Shown piece after piece: positions 8,130 through 17,265 of a stretch of 64,000 nucleotides of DNA (its first letter is position 1; the number at the start of each line of letters is the position of its first letter). Below the pieces are notes generated by a model. The model was not told where the DNA came from. It did not search any database and saw nothing but the letters and a program-made list of their open reading frames with translations. Source of the stretch: Xanthomarina spongicola (GTDB lineage Bacteria > Bacteroidota > Bacteroidia > Flavobacteriales > Flavobacteriaceae). The stretch is from positions 67,001 through 131,000 of the forward strand of contig NZ_QGGP01000002.1 in the NCBI RefSeq assembly GCF_003148645.1. Reading direction: 5' to 3'. The translations under genes and the position numbers were made by a program.

Positions 8130-10566
8130 ATTCTTTAGATATGGTTACCATTTTATAAACCAATTGCCCATTAGCATTCATACCATTAATAAACAGTTTG
8201 ATGTTTTGGTTCTTTTTCGTGCTAATGGTTAAATAATTAGGCGTTTTAGAGTTTAAATAAAAATTAGGGACCCAATCAATTGTGCTGTATAATTCTTCAG
8301 ACGTTTGATTAGGAAAATATATTTCAGAATTTTTAAATGTTTCTGTTGGTAAACTAAAACCAAATTCGCTTTCACTTACTTGAATGTCTGGGTTTATTAC
8401 TTCTCCAATCCCTTTCATTAACTGTCCTGTTTTGCTATATAAATGAATTACACCACCAGTACCACGAAGCCCAAAACCTGATCCACTGGAGTTTATGGTT
8501 ACTGAGGCAATATCAAACATTTGCATACCAATTAAATCTGTATGATCGTTCAATGGGATATCGTCTAAAAAAATAAGATAAATAGGAGGTCCACCTATAA
8601 GAGACCTTCTTCCTCTTGTGTTTAATATGTAAAGACTGATTGTATCTGGTTGAAACACTTGAACTCCTGGAAGTGTTCTTAAATAAAATATTACATCTGC
8701 ACCAATAAACGTTTTTTCGTCTGGAATATATATATTAGTAAATCCTTTAGCTCTTACTTTATCTTCAATTCTTTCTGTTAAGATTTCTTTATCTGATTCT
8801 TTTTTAGTCTTTATTAAAACTTCATCCAAAATTTCTTCATCTAATAATAATGGTACATACTCGTCTTCAACTTGATAAATTGCTTCAAATTTAGTATTAA
8901 TATATGCTTGTGCTGTTTTTGTTAATAAACTATCTGGACGATATTGGTTGAAGTTTTTATAGATGTAGAAATGGGCTTTTTCAATTTGTCCTTTTTCATT
9001 TAAAAGTGCCAATTTATATTTTGAAGGATGTGCCAGCATTAAGCTGTCAAATTCAAATTGTTTTTCACCTTTTAATGGTTTTACAAGTAAAATATTGTTT
9101 TCGGTTGAAGATAACATGACTTGATGTTTAGACAAATCTTTATCTTTAGTATTATTAATAGTACCTCTAATTTTTACACCATGTTCTGGTTTAAATACTA
9201 AATCGTTTTCAGATTTTAAATTATGGATGATTTTATTACTTTTTAGTGTTGTTTGAATTAACAAATCCATGCTGTGTTTATTGCCTTTGGTTTCGTTATA
9301 AAAATCTGCTAGGCTAAAACTAGTTGTATTTACATATGGAGCAAGTTGAAATTCTGTTATAATATTTTGTTGGTTGTTATAAGAAATGGTTGCTTCAGGC
9401 AACACAGAAATACTTAAATTGGCATCAGCCAATTTGTTAAGCATACTAAAATTAAGAGTTAGAGAATCGGTTGAAGCTTCAAATTGTGTAACTTCTAATT
9501 CAATGTTTTCTGGTGCGTTCCAAAAAGAATATTCAGAAATTGGCTTGTTATTCTTGTCGAATAAGGTTAATGTGTTTATGCCAGAAAATAAATTTTCCTT
9601 TAAAAAGTTTATTTGATAATTGGCTGTCTCTTTGTTAATTTCAATAGGTGCAACAGATTTTGCAAATCCATTTCTATGTAAAACCAATATTAAAGACTCT
9701 TTATGGTAATTAGAAGCTGTTTGAGTATTTGTTTTTAATAAGATGGAAGTTGTGTTTTCGTTGCTAGAATGTAATTTTTTCTGTATAATAAAACCTAGAG
9801 GATTTGCTTTAGGTAGAAAAAAAGATTTTTCAACTCCATTTATATTTAAAACTGCAGAATAAGAACTATTATAAAGTAAATTAAATCTGCCCATTCCATA
9901 TTTATCACTCATAAAATTTGAAATGGTTTCTCCAGTATTATTATCTATAATTTTTCCAGAAGCCTTAACAGGAACTTGATTGTTTTTTATGGTAAAAGCT
10001 ATATTGTTTGTTTCGTCTTTTAGAATGGTTTGACTTTCTGGATAAAAACTAATAGTATAATGTGTTTCGCTATTAACTGAATTTGAGCTCTCAACAGCAA
10101 TTGGTGTAATGGTCTCAGCTTGATCTTTAGTAGTGCTTAATATTTCAATAGGAATAACAGAACCATTTTTAAAATTTTTATTTTTATGTGTATCAACATC
10201 AATATAATAAGTTCCAGGAATTAATTCTGGATTCAAATCTATTTCACCATAGGTAAAACCAGCTGAGACATAAAAAAGCTGACTGCTTATTAATTTTTTT
10301 TCTGGTGAATAGAAATTCAAAAATAGATTAGAAGTCGTATAACTTGGTTTGTTGTTAGAATCTTCAACAACATAAGCTTTAAACCAAATTTTTTCACCCG
10401 AATAATAAGTAGTCTTATTGGTGTGTAAATAAAAATTTTCTTTATCTACACTTGTTAAATAAGTGTTTCCTGATAAATAATCTTTTGTTTGTTCTGAAAA
10501 ATTTTCTTGACTAGAAATGGTTAAAACAACTAGAAACAATAGAATGGAGAGTAGATTTGATTTCAT
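8122..10566 (-). CDS. Exported MG2-domain protein with a TonB-plug-like domain but no barrel
   Basis: 814-residue envelope protein. It begins with a Sec signal peptide (MKSNLLSILLFLVVLTISSQ). The N-terminal region resembles the MG2 domain of alpha-2-macroglobulins: FYLHTNKTTYYSGEKIWFKA, then LIPGTYYIDVDT. From about residue 580 to 710 lies a TonB-receptor plug-like segment: DVIFYLRTLPGVQV, IYLIFLDDIPL, IASVTINSSGSGFGLRG, GVIHLYSK. Normally a 22-strand barrel would follow, but only about 100 residues remain. Similar MG2-plus-plug proteins occur in Bacteroidota; their function is not known to me. Confidence 0.75.
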   Translation of the reverse strand: MKSNLLSILLFLVVLTISSQENFSEQTKDYLSGNTYLTSVDKENFYLHTNKTTYYSGEKIWFKAYVVEDSNNKPSYTTSNLFLNFYSPEKKLISSQLFYVSAGFTYGEIDLNPELIPGTYYIDVDTHKNKNFKNGSVIPIEILSTTKDQAETITPIAVESSNSVNSETHYTISFYPESQTILKDETNNIAFTIKNNQVPVKASGKIIDNNTGETISNFMSDKYGMGRFNLLYNSSYSAVLNINGVEKSFFLPKANPLGFIIQKKLHSSNENTTSILLKTNTQTASNYHKESLILVLHRNGFAKSVAPIEINKETANYQINFLKENLFSGINTLTLFDKNNKPISEYSFWNAPENIELEVTQFEASTDSLTLNFSMLNKLADANLSISVLPEATISYNNQQNIITEFQLAPYVNTTSFSLADFYNETKGNKHSMDLLIQTTLKSNKIIHNLKSENDLVFKPEHGVKIRGTINNTKDKDLSKHQVMLSSTENNILLVKPLKGEKQFEFDSLMLAHPSKYKLALLNEKGQIEKAHFYIYKNFNQYRPDSLLTKTAQAYINTKFEAIYQVEDEYVPLLLDEEILDEVLIKTKKESDKEILTERIEDKVRAKGFTNIYIPDEKTFIGADVIFYLRTLPGVQVFQPDTISLYILNTRGRRSLIGGPPIYLIFLDDIPLNDHTDLIGMQMFDIASVTINSSGSGFGLRGTGGVIHLYSKTGQLMKGIGEVINPDIQVSESEFGFSLPTETFKNSEIYFPNQTSEELYSTIDWVPNFYLNSKTPNYLTISTKKNQNIKLFINGMNANGQLVYKMVTISKESK

Positions 10567-10710
10567 ATGAATTAGTTTAGATGTAGGACATTTATCACAA
10601 TTATAATGCCAAAATGTTAATTTTTTAACAATTGTAATAATATATGGTTAATGTAAATCTAAGCAAATTTCAGTTTTAATTATTTATTAATAGCAATTTT
10701 TAATGCTTTG

Positions 10711-10742
10711 TTTGAATGCTTTAAAGCAATATTTTATCTTTG
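10711..10742 (+). promoter_or_regulatory. Promoter of pheT
   Basis: TTTG at 10711-10714, a 20-base spacer, then TATCTTTG at 10735-10742. Transcription would start about 18 bases before the ATG at 10766. This rules out the in-frame upstream start at 10703, which would lie before the promoter. Confidence 0.6.
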
Positions 10743-10765
10743 CCATCTTAAAGCACAAAGCAAAC

Positions 10766-13192
10766 ATGAAGATTTCTTACAATTGGTTAAAACAATTTAT
10801 AAAAACTACTTGGACACCAGATGAAATTAGTGAATTACTTACCGACTTAGGTCTTGAGGTAGAAGGTGTTACGTCTTTTCAGTCTGTAAAAGGTGGTTTA
10901 CAAGGTATAATAGTTGGAGAGGTTTTAACATGTGTTCAGCATCCTAATGCAGACAGGCTAAAAGTAACTACTGTAAATGTTGGTTTAGAGAATCCACTAC
11001 AAATTGTTTGTGGTGCTCCAAATGTTGCAGCTGGACAAAAAGTACCAGTTGCTACTATTGGTACTACTTTATATACTGAAGAAGGCGAAGCTTGGACTAT
11101 AAAAAAAGGAAAGATAAGAGGCGAAGAGAGTTTTGGAATGATTTGCGCTGAAGACGAACTGGGATTAGGTAAATCTCACGATGGAATTATGGTTCTTGAT
11201 TCCAAACTTAAAGTTGGTACATTGGTAGCTGATATTTTTGAAGTTGAAAACGATTATGTCTTCGAGATTGGACTAACACCAAATAGAGCAGATGCCATGA
11301 GTCACTTAGGTGCTGCAAGAGATTTAAAAGCAGGATTGCTTCAAAAAGAGGTTAATATAGAATTAATTACACCTTCTGTAAGTGCTTTTCATGTAGATAA
11401 TAGAACATTAAGAGTAGATGTTGATGTTAAAAATAAAGACTTAGCTCCAAGATATTGTGGAGTTACTATCTCTGGTATTAAAGTAGAAGAATCTCCTAGC
11501 TGGTTGCAAAACAGATTAAAAGCTATTGGTTTGACTCCTAAGAATAATATTGTTGATGCTACAAATTATGTATTACATGAGTTAGGACAGCCACTTCATG
11601 CTTTTGATGCAGCTAAAATAACAGGTAATGTAATTGAAGTAAAAACACTGCCAAAGGGAACTAAGTTTATAACTCTTGATGAGGTAGAAAGAGAATTGCA
11701 TGAAGATGATTTAATGATTTGTAATGCCGAAAAACCTATGTGTATTGCTGGTGTATTTGGTGGTATTGAATCTGGTGTTACAGAAGCTACAACAAGTATT
11801 TTCTTAGAAAGTGCTTATTTTAATCCTGTAAGTATTAGAAAAACAGCTAAAAGACACAATTTAAATACAGATGCTTCATTTAGATTTGAAAGAGGTATCG
11901 ATCCAAATATTACTGAATATGCTTTAAAACGTGCAGCATTATTAATTCAAGATATTGCAGGAGGTGAAATAACTAGCGATGTTTCGGATTTTTATCCTAA
12001 TAAAATTGAAGATTTCCAAGTGCGTTTAAGTTTCGATAATGCTAAAAAATTAATTGGCGAAGAAATTCCTAGAGATATAATCAAGAGAATTCTAATGTCT
12101 TTAGATATAAAAATAAACAATGTTACTGAAACAGGTCTGGGTTTAACCGTTCCTGCTTATAGAAACGATGTGCAACGAGAAGCAGATATTATTGAAGAAA
12201 TTCTTCGTGTGTATGGTTATAATAATATAAAAACAACCGATAAACTTAATGCTTCAATCTCTAATACATCTAGATTTGAAGACTATAAATTACAAAATGT
12301 TGTTGGGAATCAATTAGCTTCTCAAGGGTTTTATGAAACCTTAACTAATTCTTTAACATCTCCTGATTATATAGAATTAAGTGAGCAATTAAAAGAAGAA
12401 TTTAACGTAGAAATGCTTAATCCATTGAGTAACGATTTAAGCGTTTTACGTCAGTCTGTTTTATTTTCTGGGTTAGAGAATATTAGTCATAACATTAATA
12501 GAAAAAGAGACAATTTAAAGTTGTTTGAATTTGGTAAAACATACCATGATTTCAATGGAACACGTGAAGAATACAAGCATTTATCAATGTTTGTATCTGG
12601 GAATAGACATAAAGAAAGATGGAATTCTTTAGTAAGACCAAGTGATTTCTTTTATTTAAAAGGAACAATAACAAGTGTTTTAGAGCGATTAGGATTGACA
12701 AATTTTAAAGCATCTCCAATTAAAAATGATGTGTTTAGCGAAGGTGTTGTTTTTTCAATTGGAAAGAAGAAATTAGTTGAATTTGGTTTAGTTAAGAAAT
12801 CTATTTTGAAGCATTTTGGTATTTCTCAAGATGTAATGTTTGCCGATTTTAATTGGGATCATGTTATTGAAATGGCAAAACACCAAACAGTTAAATTTAA
12901 TAGCATTCCAAAGTATCCTGAAGTTAAAAGAGATTTCGCTCTTTTATTAGACGATAAAATTACATTTGAAGATATTGATAAAATTGCAAATCAAACTGAA
13001 AAGCAGTTGCTAAAAGATGTTAATTTGTTCGATGTTTATCAAGGAAAAAATTTACCAGATGGAAAGAAAAGTTATGCTGTTAGTTTTACGCTTCAAGATG
13101 AAAACAAAACACTTACAGATAAACAAATAGATAAAATAATGAAAAAGCTTCAGGCGAATTTTGAAAAGGAACTAGGAGCAGAGTTGAGATAA
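10766..13192 (+). CDS. pheT: Phenylalanine--tRNA ligase beta subunit
   Basis: Beta chain of the alpha2-beta2 phenylalanyl-tRNA synthetase; it holds the editing site and tRNA anticodon contacts. From ATG 10766 (MKISYNWLKQF) it is 808 residues, the normal length of the bacterial long form. Domains in order: a tRNA-binding OB fold (about 40-150, with GLQGIIVGEV and ICGAP-like VCGAPNVAAGQ), the B3/4 editing domain, the B5 domain, the inactive synthetase-like core and the C-terminal ferredoxin-fold anticodon-binding domain (KYPEVKRDFALLLD). pheS is not adjacent, so the two subunits are encoded apart. Confidence 0.97.
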   Translation: MKISYNWLKQFIKTTWTPDEISELLTDLGLEVEGVTSFQSVKGGLQGIIVGEVLTCVQHPNADRLKVTTVNVGLENPLQIVCGAPNVAAGQKVPVATIGTTLYTEEGEAWTIKKGKIRGEESFGMICAEDELGLGKSHDGIMVLDSKLKVGTLVADIFEVENDYVFEIGLTPNRADAMSHLGAARDLKAGLLQKEVNIELITPSVSAFHVDNRTLRVDVDVKNKDLAPRYCGVTISGIKVEESPSWLQNRLKAIGLTPKNNIVDATNYVLHELGQPLHAFDAAKITGNVIEVKTLPKGTKFITLDEVERELHEDDLMICNAEKPMCIAGVFGGIESGVTEATTSIFLESAYFNPVSIRKTAKRHNLNTDASFRFERGIDPNITEYALKRAALLIQDIAGGEITSDVSDFYPNKIEDFQVRLSFDNAKKLIGEEIPRDIIKRILMSLDIKINNVTETGLGLTVPAYRNDVQREADIIEEILRVYGYNNIKTTDKLNASISNTSRFEDYKLQNVVGNQLASQGFYETLTNSLTSPDYIELSEQLKEEFNVEMLNPLSNDLSVLRQSVLFSGLENISHNINRKRDNLKLFEFGKTYHDFNGTREEYKHLSMFVSGNRHKERWNSLVRPSDFFYLKGTITSVLERLGLTNFKASPIKNDVFSEGVVFSIGKKKLVEFGLVKKSILKHFGISQDVMFADFNWDHVIEMAKHQTVKFNSIPKYPEVKRDFALLLDDKITFEDIDKIANQTEKQLLKDVNLFDVYQGKNLPDGKKSYAVSFTLQDENKTLTDKQIDKIMKKLQANFEKELGAELR

Positions 13193-13213
13193 AAACTTTA
13201 ATTATTAGATATA

Positions 13214-13240
13214 AAAAAGCCTGCATTTAGCAGGCTTTTT
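13214..13240. terminator. Bidirectional terminator between pheT and the cold-shock gene
   Basis: An 11-base-pair stem (AAAAAGCCTGC with GCAGGCTTTTT) and a five-base loop, with T runs on both strands; it serves the two converging genes. Confidence 0.9.
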
Positions 13241-13266
13241 AATTTCATCAATAAGTTAAATATATA

Positions 13267-13458
13267 TTATAATACTTTAACGTTTACTGCATTCATTCCT
13301 TTTCTACCTTCTTGTAAATCGAATTCTACTGCATCACCTTCACGAATTTCATCGATTAATCCAGAAATGTGTACAAAATGTTCTTTGTTTGTGTCGTCTT
13401 CAACAATAAATCCAAATCCTTTAGAATCGTTGAAAAATTTTACTGTTCCTTTACTCAT
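13267..13458 (-). CDS. Cold-shock domain protein (CspA family)
   Basis: 63-residue single-stranded nucleic-acid binding protein, probably an RNA chaperone. It is one OB-fold cold-shock domain with RNP1 KGFGFI and RNP2 HFVHIS, starting MSKGTVKFFN. It is truncated to nothing beyond the domain, as usual. It converges with pheT and shares its terminator. A TATATTTG box 29 bases upstream suggests its own promoter with a short leader. Confidence 0.95.
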   Translation of the reverse strand: MSKGTVKFFNDSKGFGFIVEDDTNKEHFVHISGLIDEIREGDAVEFDLQEGRKGMNAVNVKVL

Positions 13459-13487
13459 TGTAATAATTTAATTAATTTAATATTAAA

Positions 13488-13495
13488 CAAATATA
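13488..13495 (-). promoter_or_regulatory. -7 box of the cold-shock gene
   Basis: Minus strand TATATTTG matches TAnnTTTG and gives a leader near 27 bases. No -33 TTG is visible at the right spacing. Confidence 0.45.
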
Positions 13496-13643
13496 ATCAT
13501 ATAATTCTATAATGAGATATTTTGTTGTTTTTTTTGAAATTGACCAGTATCATGGCTAAACTATTTTCTAATATTTTATTATTCTTAACATCTTTTTAGA
13601 TTGTTATTTTGTATCTTTAAGAGAATGCTTAATTATAAAGAAT

Positions 13644-13877
13644 ATGGAATCAAGTTATCAAAAAATATATACAGGTAGTTTTATTATAGCGCAATTAATT
13701 GTAGATAAGTTGGAGGCAGTTGGAATAAGTCCAATTGTAAAAGACGAAACAGAATCTGGAAGATTAGCTGGATTTGGATCTTCAATTCCAGGTTATCAAG
13801 AAATTTTTGTTAGTGAAGACGAGCTGGATGAAGCAGTTCCTATAGTTGAAAGTGTAACTGCAGAATTACAATCTTAA
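13644..13877 (+). CDS. DUF2007 family protein
   Basis: 77-residue cytoplasmic protein. The pattern IYTGSFIIAQLIVDKLEAVGI, then PGYQEIFVSEDELDEAVPIVE, is that of the DUF2007 or putative signal-transducing protein family, a small alpha/beta domain often found beside signalling or phosphatase genes. It lacks a signal peptide and catalytic motifs. It stands alone, between the cold-shock gene and a converging ABC-F gene whose terminator it shares. The function is not known. Confidence 0.8.
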   Translation: MESSYQKIYTGSFIIAQLIVDKLEAVGISPIVKDETESGRLAGFGSSIPGYQEIFVSEDELDEAVPIVESVTAELQS

Positions 13878-13883
13878 ATAAAT

Positions 13884-13913
13884 AAAAAGGCTCTGTTTTT
13901 ACAGAGCCTTTTT
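13884..13913. terminator. Bidirectional terminator, DUF2007 gene and ABC-F gene
   Basis: A 13-base-pair stem (AAAAAGGCTCTGT with ACAGAGCCTTTTT) with a TTTT loop, right between the two converging stops. Confidence 0.92.
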
Positions 13914-13914
13914 A

Positions 13915-15540
13915 TTATACAGTAACTGCATACATTTTATTTCGCAGTTCTTTAATTTTTGGGTTTTGCATATACTCATCGAAAGTTGTATGTCTATCAA
14001 TAACTCCATTAGGTGTTAGTTCTACAACTCTGTTTGCTACTGTTTGAGCAAACTCATGATCGTGAGTTGAAAACAAAACGGTTCCTTTAAAGTTTTTTAA
14101 TGAGTTATTAAAAGCTGTAATACTTTCTAAATCTAAATGGTTTGTTGGTTCATCTAACATTAATACATTTGCTCTAACCATCATCATTCTACTTAACATG
14201 CATCTTACTTTTTCTCCACCAGATAGGACATTCGATTTTTTTAGTGCTTCGTCTCCACTAAATATCATTTTTCCTAAAAATCCACGAATATGTACTTCTT
14301 CACGTTCTTCTTCAGTTTTAGCCCATTGACGTAACCAATCTACTAAAGATAAATCATTCTGAAAAAACTCACTGTTATCTAATGGTAAATAAGATTGTGT
14401 AGTTGTAATTCCCCAATTAAAAGTTCCAGAATCGGCCTTTTCTTTTCCATTTAATATTTGATAAAAGGCTGTTGTAGCTCTAGAGTCTTTAGAAAACAAT
14501 ACCACTTTATCTCCTTTCACTAAATTTAAATCTATCTTGCTAAAAAGTACTTCTCCATCTAAAGATGCAGATAAATTTTCAACGTTTAATATCTGGTCTC
14601 CAGCTTCTCTGTCTCTATCAAAAATAATTGCTGGATATCTACGACTAGAACGTTTAATATCTGCAATATTTAATTTCTCAATCATTTTCTTTCTACTTGT
14701 TGCTTGTTTAGATTTAGCAACATTGGCAGAAAAACGTCTAATAAATTCTTCTAATTCCTTTTTCTTTTCTTCAGCCTTTTTATTTTGCTGTGCATGTTGT
14801 CTTGCAGCTAATTGAGACGATTCGTACCAAAAGGTATAATTACCAGAAAAATGATTAATTTTTCCAAAATCAATATCGGAAATGTGAGTACAAACAGCAT
14901 CTAAAAAGTGTCTATCGTGAGATACAACAATAACACAATTATCATAGTTTGCTAAAAAGTTTTCAAGCCAAGAAATGGTTTCATAATCCAAATCGTTAGT
15001 TGGCTCATCCATTATTAATACATCAGGATTACCAAAAAGTGCTTGAGCAATTAGCACTCGTACTTTTTGTTTTCCGTCTAAATCTTTCATTAAAGTGTAA
15101 TGCAAATCTTCTGAGATTCCTAAGTTAGATAGCATAGCAGCAGCATCGCTATCTGCATTCCAACCATTCATTTCTTCAAATTGGACTTGTAACTCACCAA
15201 TTTTCTCTGCATTCTCATCAGTGTAATCAGCGTATAATGCATCAATCTCAGTCTTTAACTTAAATAGTGGTTTATTACCCATAATTATAGTTTCCAAAAC
15301 TGTATGATCATCGTAAAGTGAGTGGTCTTGTTCAAAAACAGACATACGTTTTCCAGGCTCTAAATGAACATGACCTGATGTAGGATCTTGTTTTCCAGCT
15401 AAAATCTTTAAAAAAGTAGATTTTCCAGCGCCATTTGCACCAATAATACCGTAGCAATTACCTTGATTAAAAGTCGTGTTTACTTCATCGAAAAGTATGC
15501 GTTTTCCAAATTGAACAGATAAATTAGAAACTGATAACAT
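13915..15540 (-). CDS. ABC-F ATPase, YbiT-like, with one degenerate ATP site
   Basis: Soluble two-domain ABC-F protein, close in layout to E. coli YbiT, a ribosome-associated translation factor. NBD1 has Walker A GANGAGKST (34-42) and Walker B VLIMDEP, but its signature is LDGKQK (154-159) instead of LSGGE. A basic linker (about 240-305) follows. NBD2 keeps the signature LSGGE (439-443), Walker B VLMLDEP and the STHDHEF switch, but its Walker A is FSKDSRATT (349-357), with no GxxGxGKS. Since each ATP site uses Walker A of one domain and the signature of the other, one site is intact and the other has lost both halves. 541 residues. The start at 15540 is clear. Confidence 0.93.
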   Translation of the reverse strand: MLSVSNLSVQFGKRILFDEVNTTFNQGNCYGIIGANGAGKSTFLKILAGKQDPTSGHVHLEPGKRMSVFEQDHSLYDDHTVLETIIMGNKPLFKLKTEIDALYADYTDENAEKIGELQVQFEEMNGWNADSDAAAMLSNLGISEDLHYTLMKDLDGKQKVRVLIAQALFGNPDVLIMDEPTNDLDYETISWLENFLANYDNCVIVVSHDRHFLDAVCTHISDIDFGKINHFSGNYTFWYESSQLAARQHAQQNKKAEEKKKELEEFIRRFSANVAKSKQATSRKKMIEKLNIADIKRSSRRYPAIIFDRDREAGDQILNVENLSASLDGEVLFSKIDLNLVKGDKVVLFSKDSRATTAFYQILNGKEKADSGTFNWGITTTQSYLPLDNSEFFQNDLSLVDWLRQWAKTEEEREEVHIRGFLGKMIFSGDEALKKSNVLSGGEKVRCMLSRMMMVRANVLMLDEPTNHLDLESITAFNNSLKNFKGTVLFSTHDHEFAQTVANRVVELTPNGVIDRHTTFDEYMQNPKIKELRNKMYAVTV

Positions 15541-15743
15541 GTTTGTTTGATTTAATTTTTACTCAGATAATTATTACTTAATAAATTGGACTTGGTGAAC
15601 TTACAAAATAATAAATTTTACTCCTTGACATAAATTTTTCTTGTAAGTTTTGCAAAAGTAGAAAAAACCAACAACAACATGAAACAAAACCAATCTTATT
15701 AATATTTAACAACGAATTAACAACACCTTTAACAAGCAACTTT

Positions 15744-15751
15744 TACTTTTG
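15744..15751 (+). promoter_or_regulatory. -7 box of the frameshifted lipoprotein gene
   Basis: TACTTTTG matches TAnnTTTG, 39 bases before the ATG at 15791. No -33 TTG at the right distance. Confidence 0.4.
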
Positions 15752-15790
15752 TAGCTAATAGTAACTATATTGAGTTTTATTGAAAAAACT

Positions 15791-17220
15791 ATGAAGTATT
15801 TTTATTTAATATTATTATTTGTAGTAACTCTTGTTTCTTGTAAAAAAGATTCTAAACAGGAAGATGAAGGTGATGTTGCTTTTATTGGTGGAGAATTAAT
15901 AAATCCTACTTCTAGTTATGTCATATTATCAAAAGGAAAAGAAGTTCTAGATACAATCTCGTTAACAGATAAAAACAGATTTACTTATAAGATTTCTAAT
16001 ATGGAACCTGGGTTGTATACATTTCACCATGGTGTAGAATTGCAAATGGTGCTTTTAGAACCGAATGATAGTATTATGTTTAGGTTAAATACAATGGAAT
16101 TTGATGAGTCATTAGTATTTACAGGAAAAGGAGCGAAAAAGAATAATTACTTAATTAACTTATTTCTAAATAGCGAGATTGAAGAAAAAGCTATTTTGGG
16201 GTTCAGTCAATTATCTGCAGTCCTGTTTGAGGATAAGTTAGATTCTATTCGAGATAGTAAATTAGCCAAATTGCAAATATTTAGTGCTAAACAAACTACG
16301 TCTTCTTTGTTTAAAGAATTAGTTGAAGCTAATATAAACTATGATTATTATTTAAGTAAGGAAGTTTATCCTTTTGTTAATTATACGTATACTGAACGTG
16401 AAATTTTAGAAAGCTTACCAGAAGATTTTTATAGTTATAGAGGTCAATTAAACTATAATGAGAATAACTTACAAGATTATTTCTCTTATTATTCATTTTT
16501 AAAACATCATTTTGAAAATATGGCTTTAGCTGAACATTTTAAACGTTCTAAAGATAATATTTTTAATAGGCAGTCTTTAGATTATAGTTTAATTAAATTG
16601 AATTTAATTGATAGCCTGATGAAAAATGAAGATATTAAAAATTCTTTATTATAGCAGGTTCAACTATTGAATTTATAAGTAATAATAAAAATGTTGAAAA
16701 TTACGACGCAATCTTAAAATCTTTCATTGATAAGAGTACAAATACCGACCAAAAAGAATATGTAAGCAATATAGTTTCATCTCTAAAAGAATTAAAATCT
16801 GGAAATAAATTACCAGATGTTAAAGTTTTTGATGTTCATAATAACGAGTTGAATTTACGTTTCGTTACCAATAATAAACCAAGTGTGTTTTTCTTTTGGT
16901 CTCAAGCAAATTTAATGCATGTGAAAGAATGCCATGATAAAGTAAATGAACTTAAAATAAAATATCCAGAAGTAGCATTTGTTGGAATAAATGCTAATAA
17001 TGAGAATAAGGAACTTTGGAAAAAAACATTAGAAAAATATAATTTGTTAGATGAAACAGAATATATTTTTAAATATCCTAAAGAAGCTAAACAAGCCTTA
17101 GCCATATATCCAATAAATAAAGTAATTATTGTTAATGGCAAAGGGTTAATTGAAAATGCCCATACTAATATGTTTTCAATTAATTTTGAAGAAGAGCTTC
17201 TTGGTGCAATAAATCAATAA
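15791..17220 (+). pseudogene. Thioredoxin-like lipoprotein gene broken by a -1 frameshift
   Basis: The ATG at 15791 gives MKYFYLILLFVVTLVSC, a lipoprotein signal with lipobox LVSC. A DUF4369-like N-terminal domain and a helical middle follow. The frame ends at TAG 16652-16654. The next frame continues at once, from about 16639-16651, through FISNNKNVENYDAIL and a thioredoxin fold to TAA 17218-17220. One lost base near 16646-16652 explains the break: one extra T would restore an unbroken reading through AGSTIEFIS. The thioredoxin part reads VFFFWSQANLMHVKEC where TlpA/ResA proteins have WCxxC, so it would be redox-inactive even if intact. A sequencing error is possible. Confidence 0.75.
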
Positions 17221-17250
17221 AAAAAGCCTCAACTATTGTTGAGGCTTTTT
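17221..17250. terminator. Bidirectional terminator, broken lipoprotein gene and transaldolase
   Basis: A 13-base-pair stem (AAAAAGCCTCAAC with GTTGAGGCTTTTT) and a TATT loop, with T runs on both strands. Confidence 0.92.
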
Positions 17251-17265
17251 TTTAAATAATTAATG

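Noticed and set aside
10703-10765. Longer pheT starting at 10703
   Set aside because: The extension lies over a consensus promoter, and the family N-terminus begins at MKISYNWLK (10766).
16640-16655. Programmed -1 ribosomal frameshift
   Set aside because: The codons before the stop (TCT TTA TTA) do not form an X XXY YYZ slippery heptamer and no stable hairpin follows. Mutation or sequencing error is simpler.
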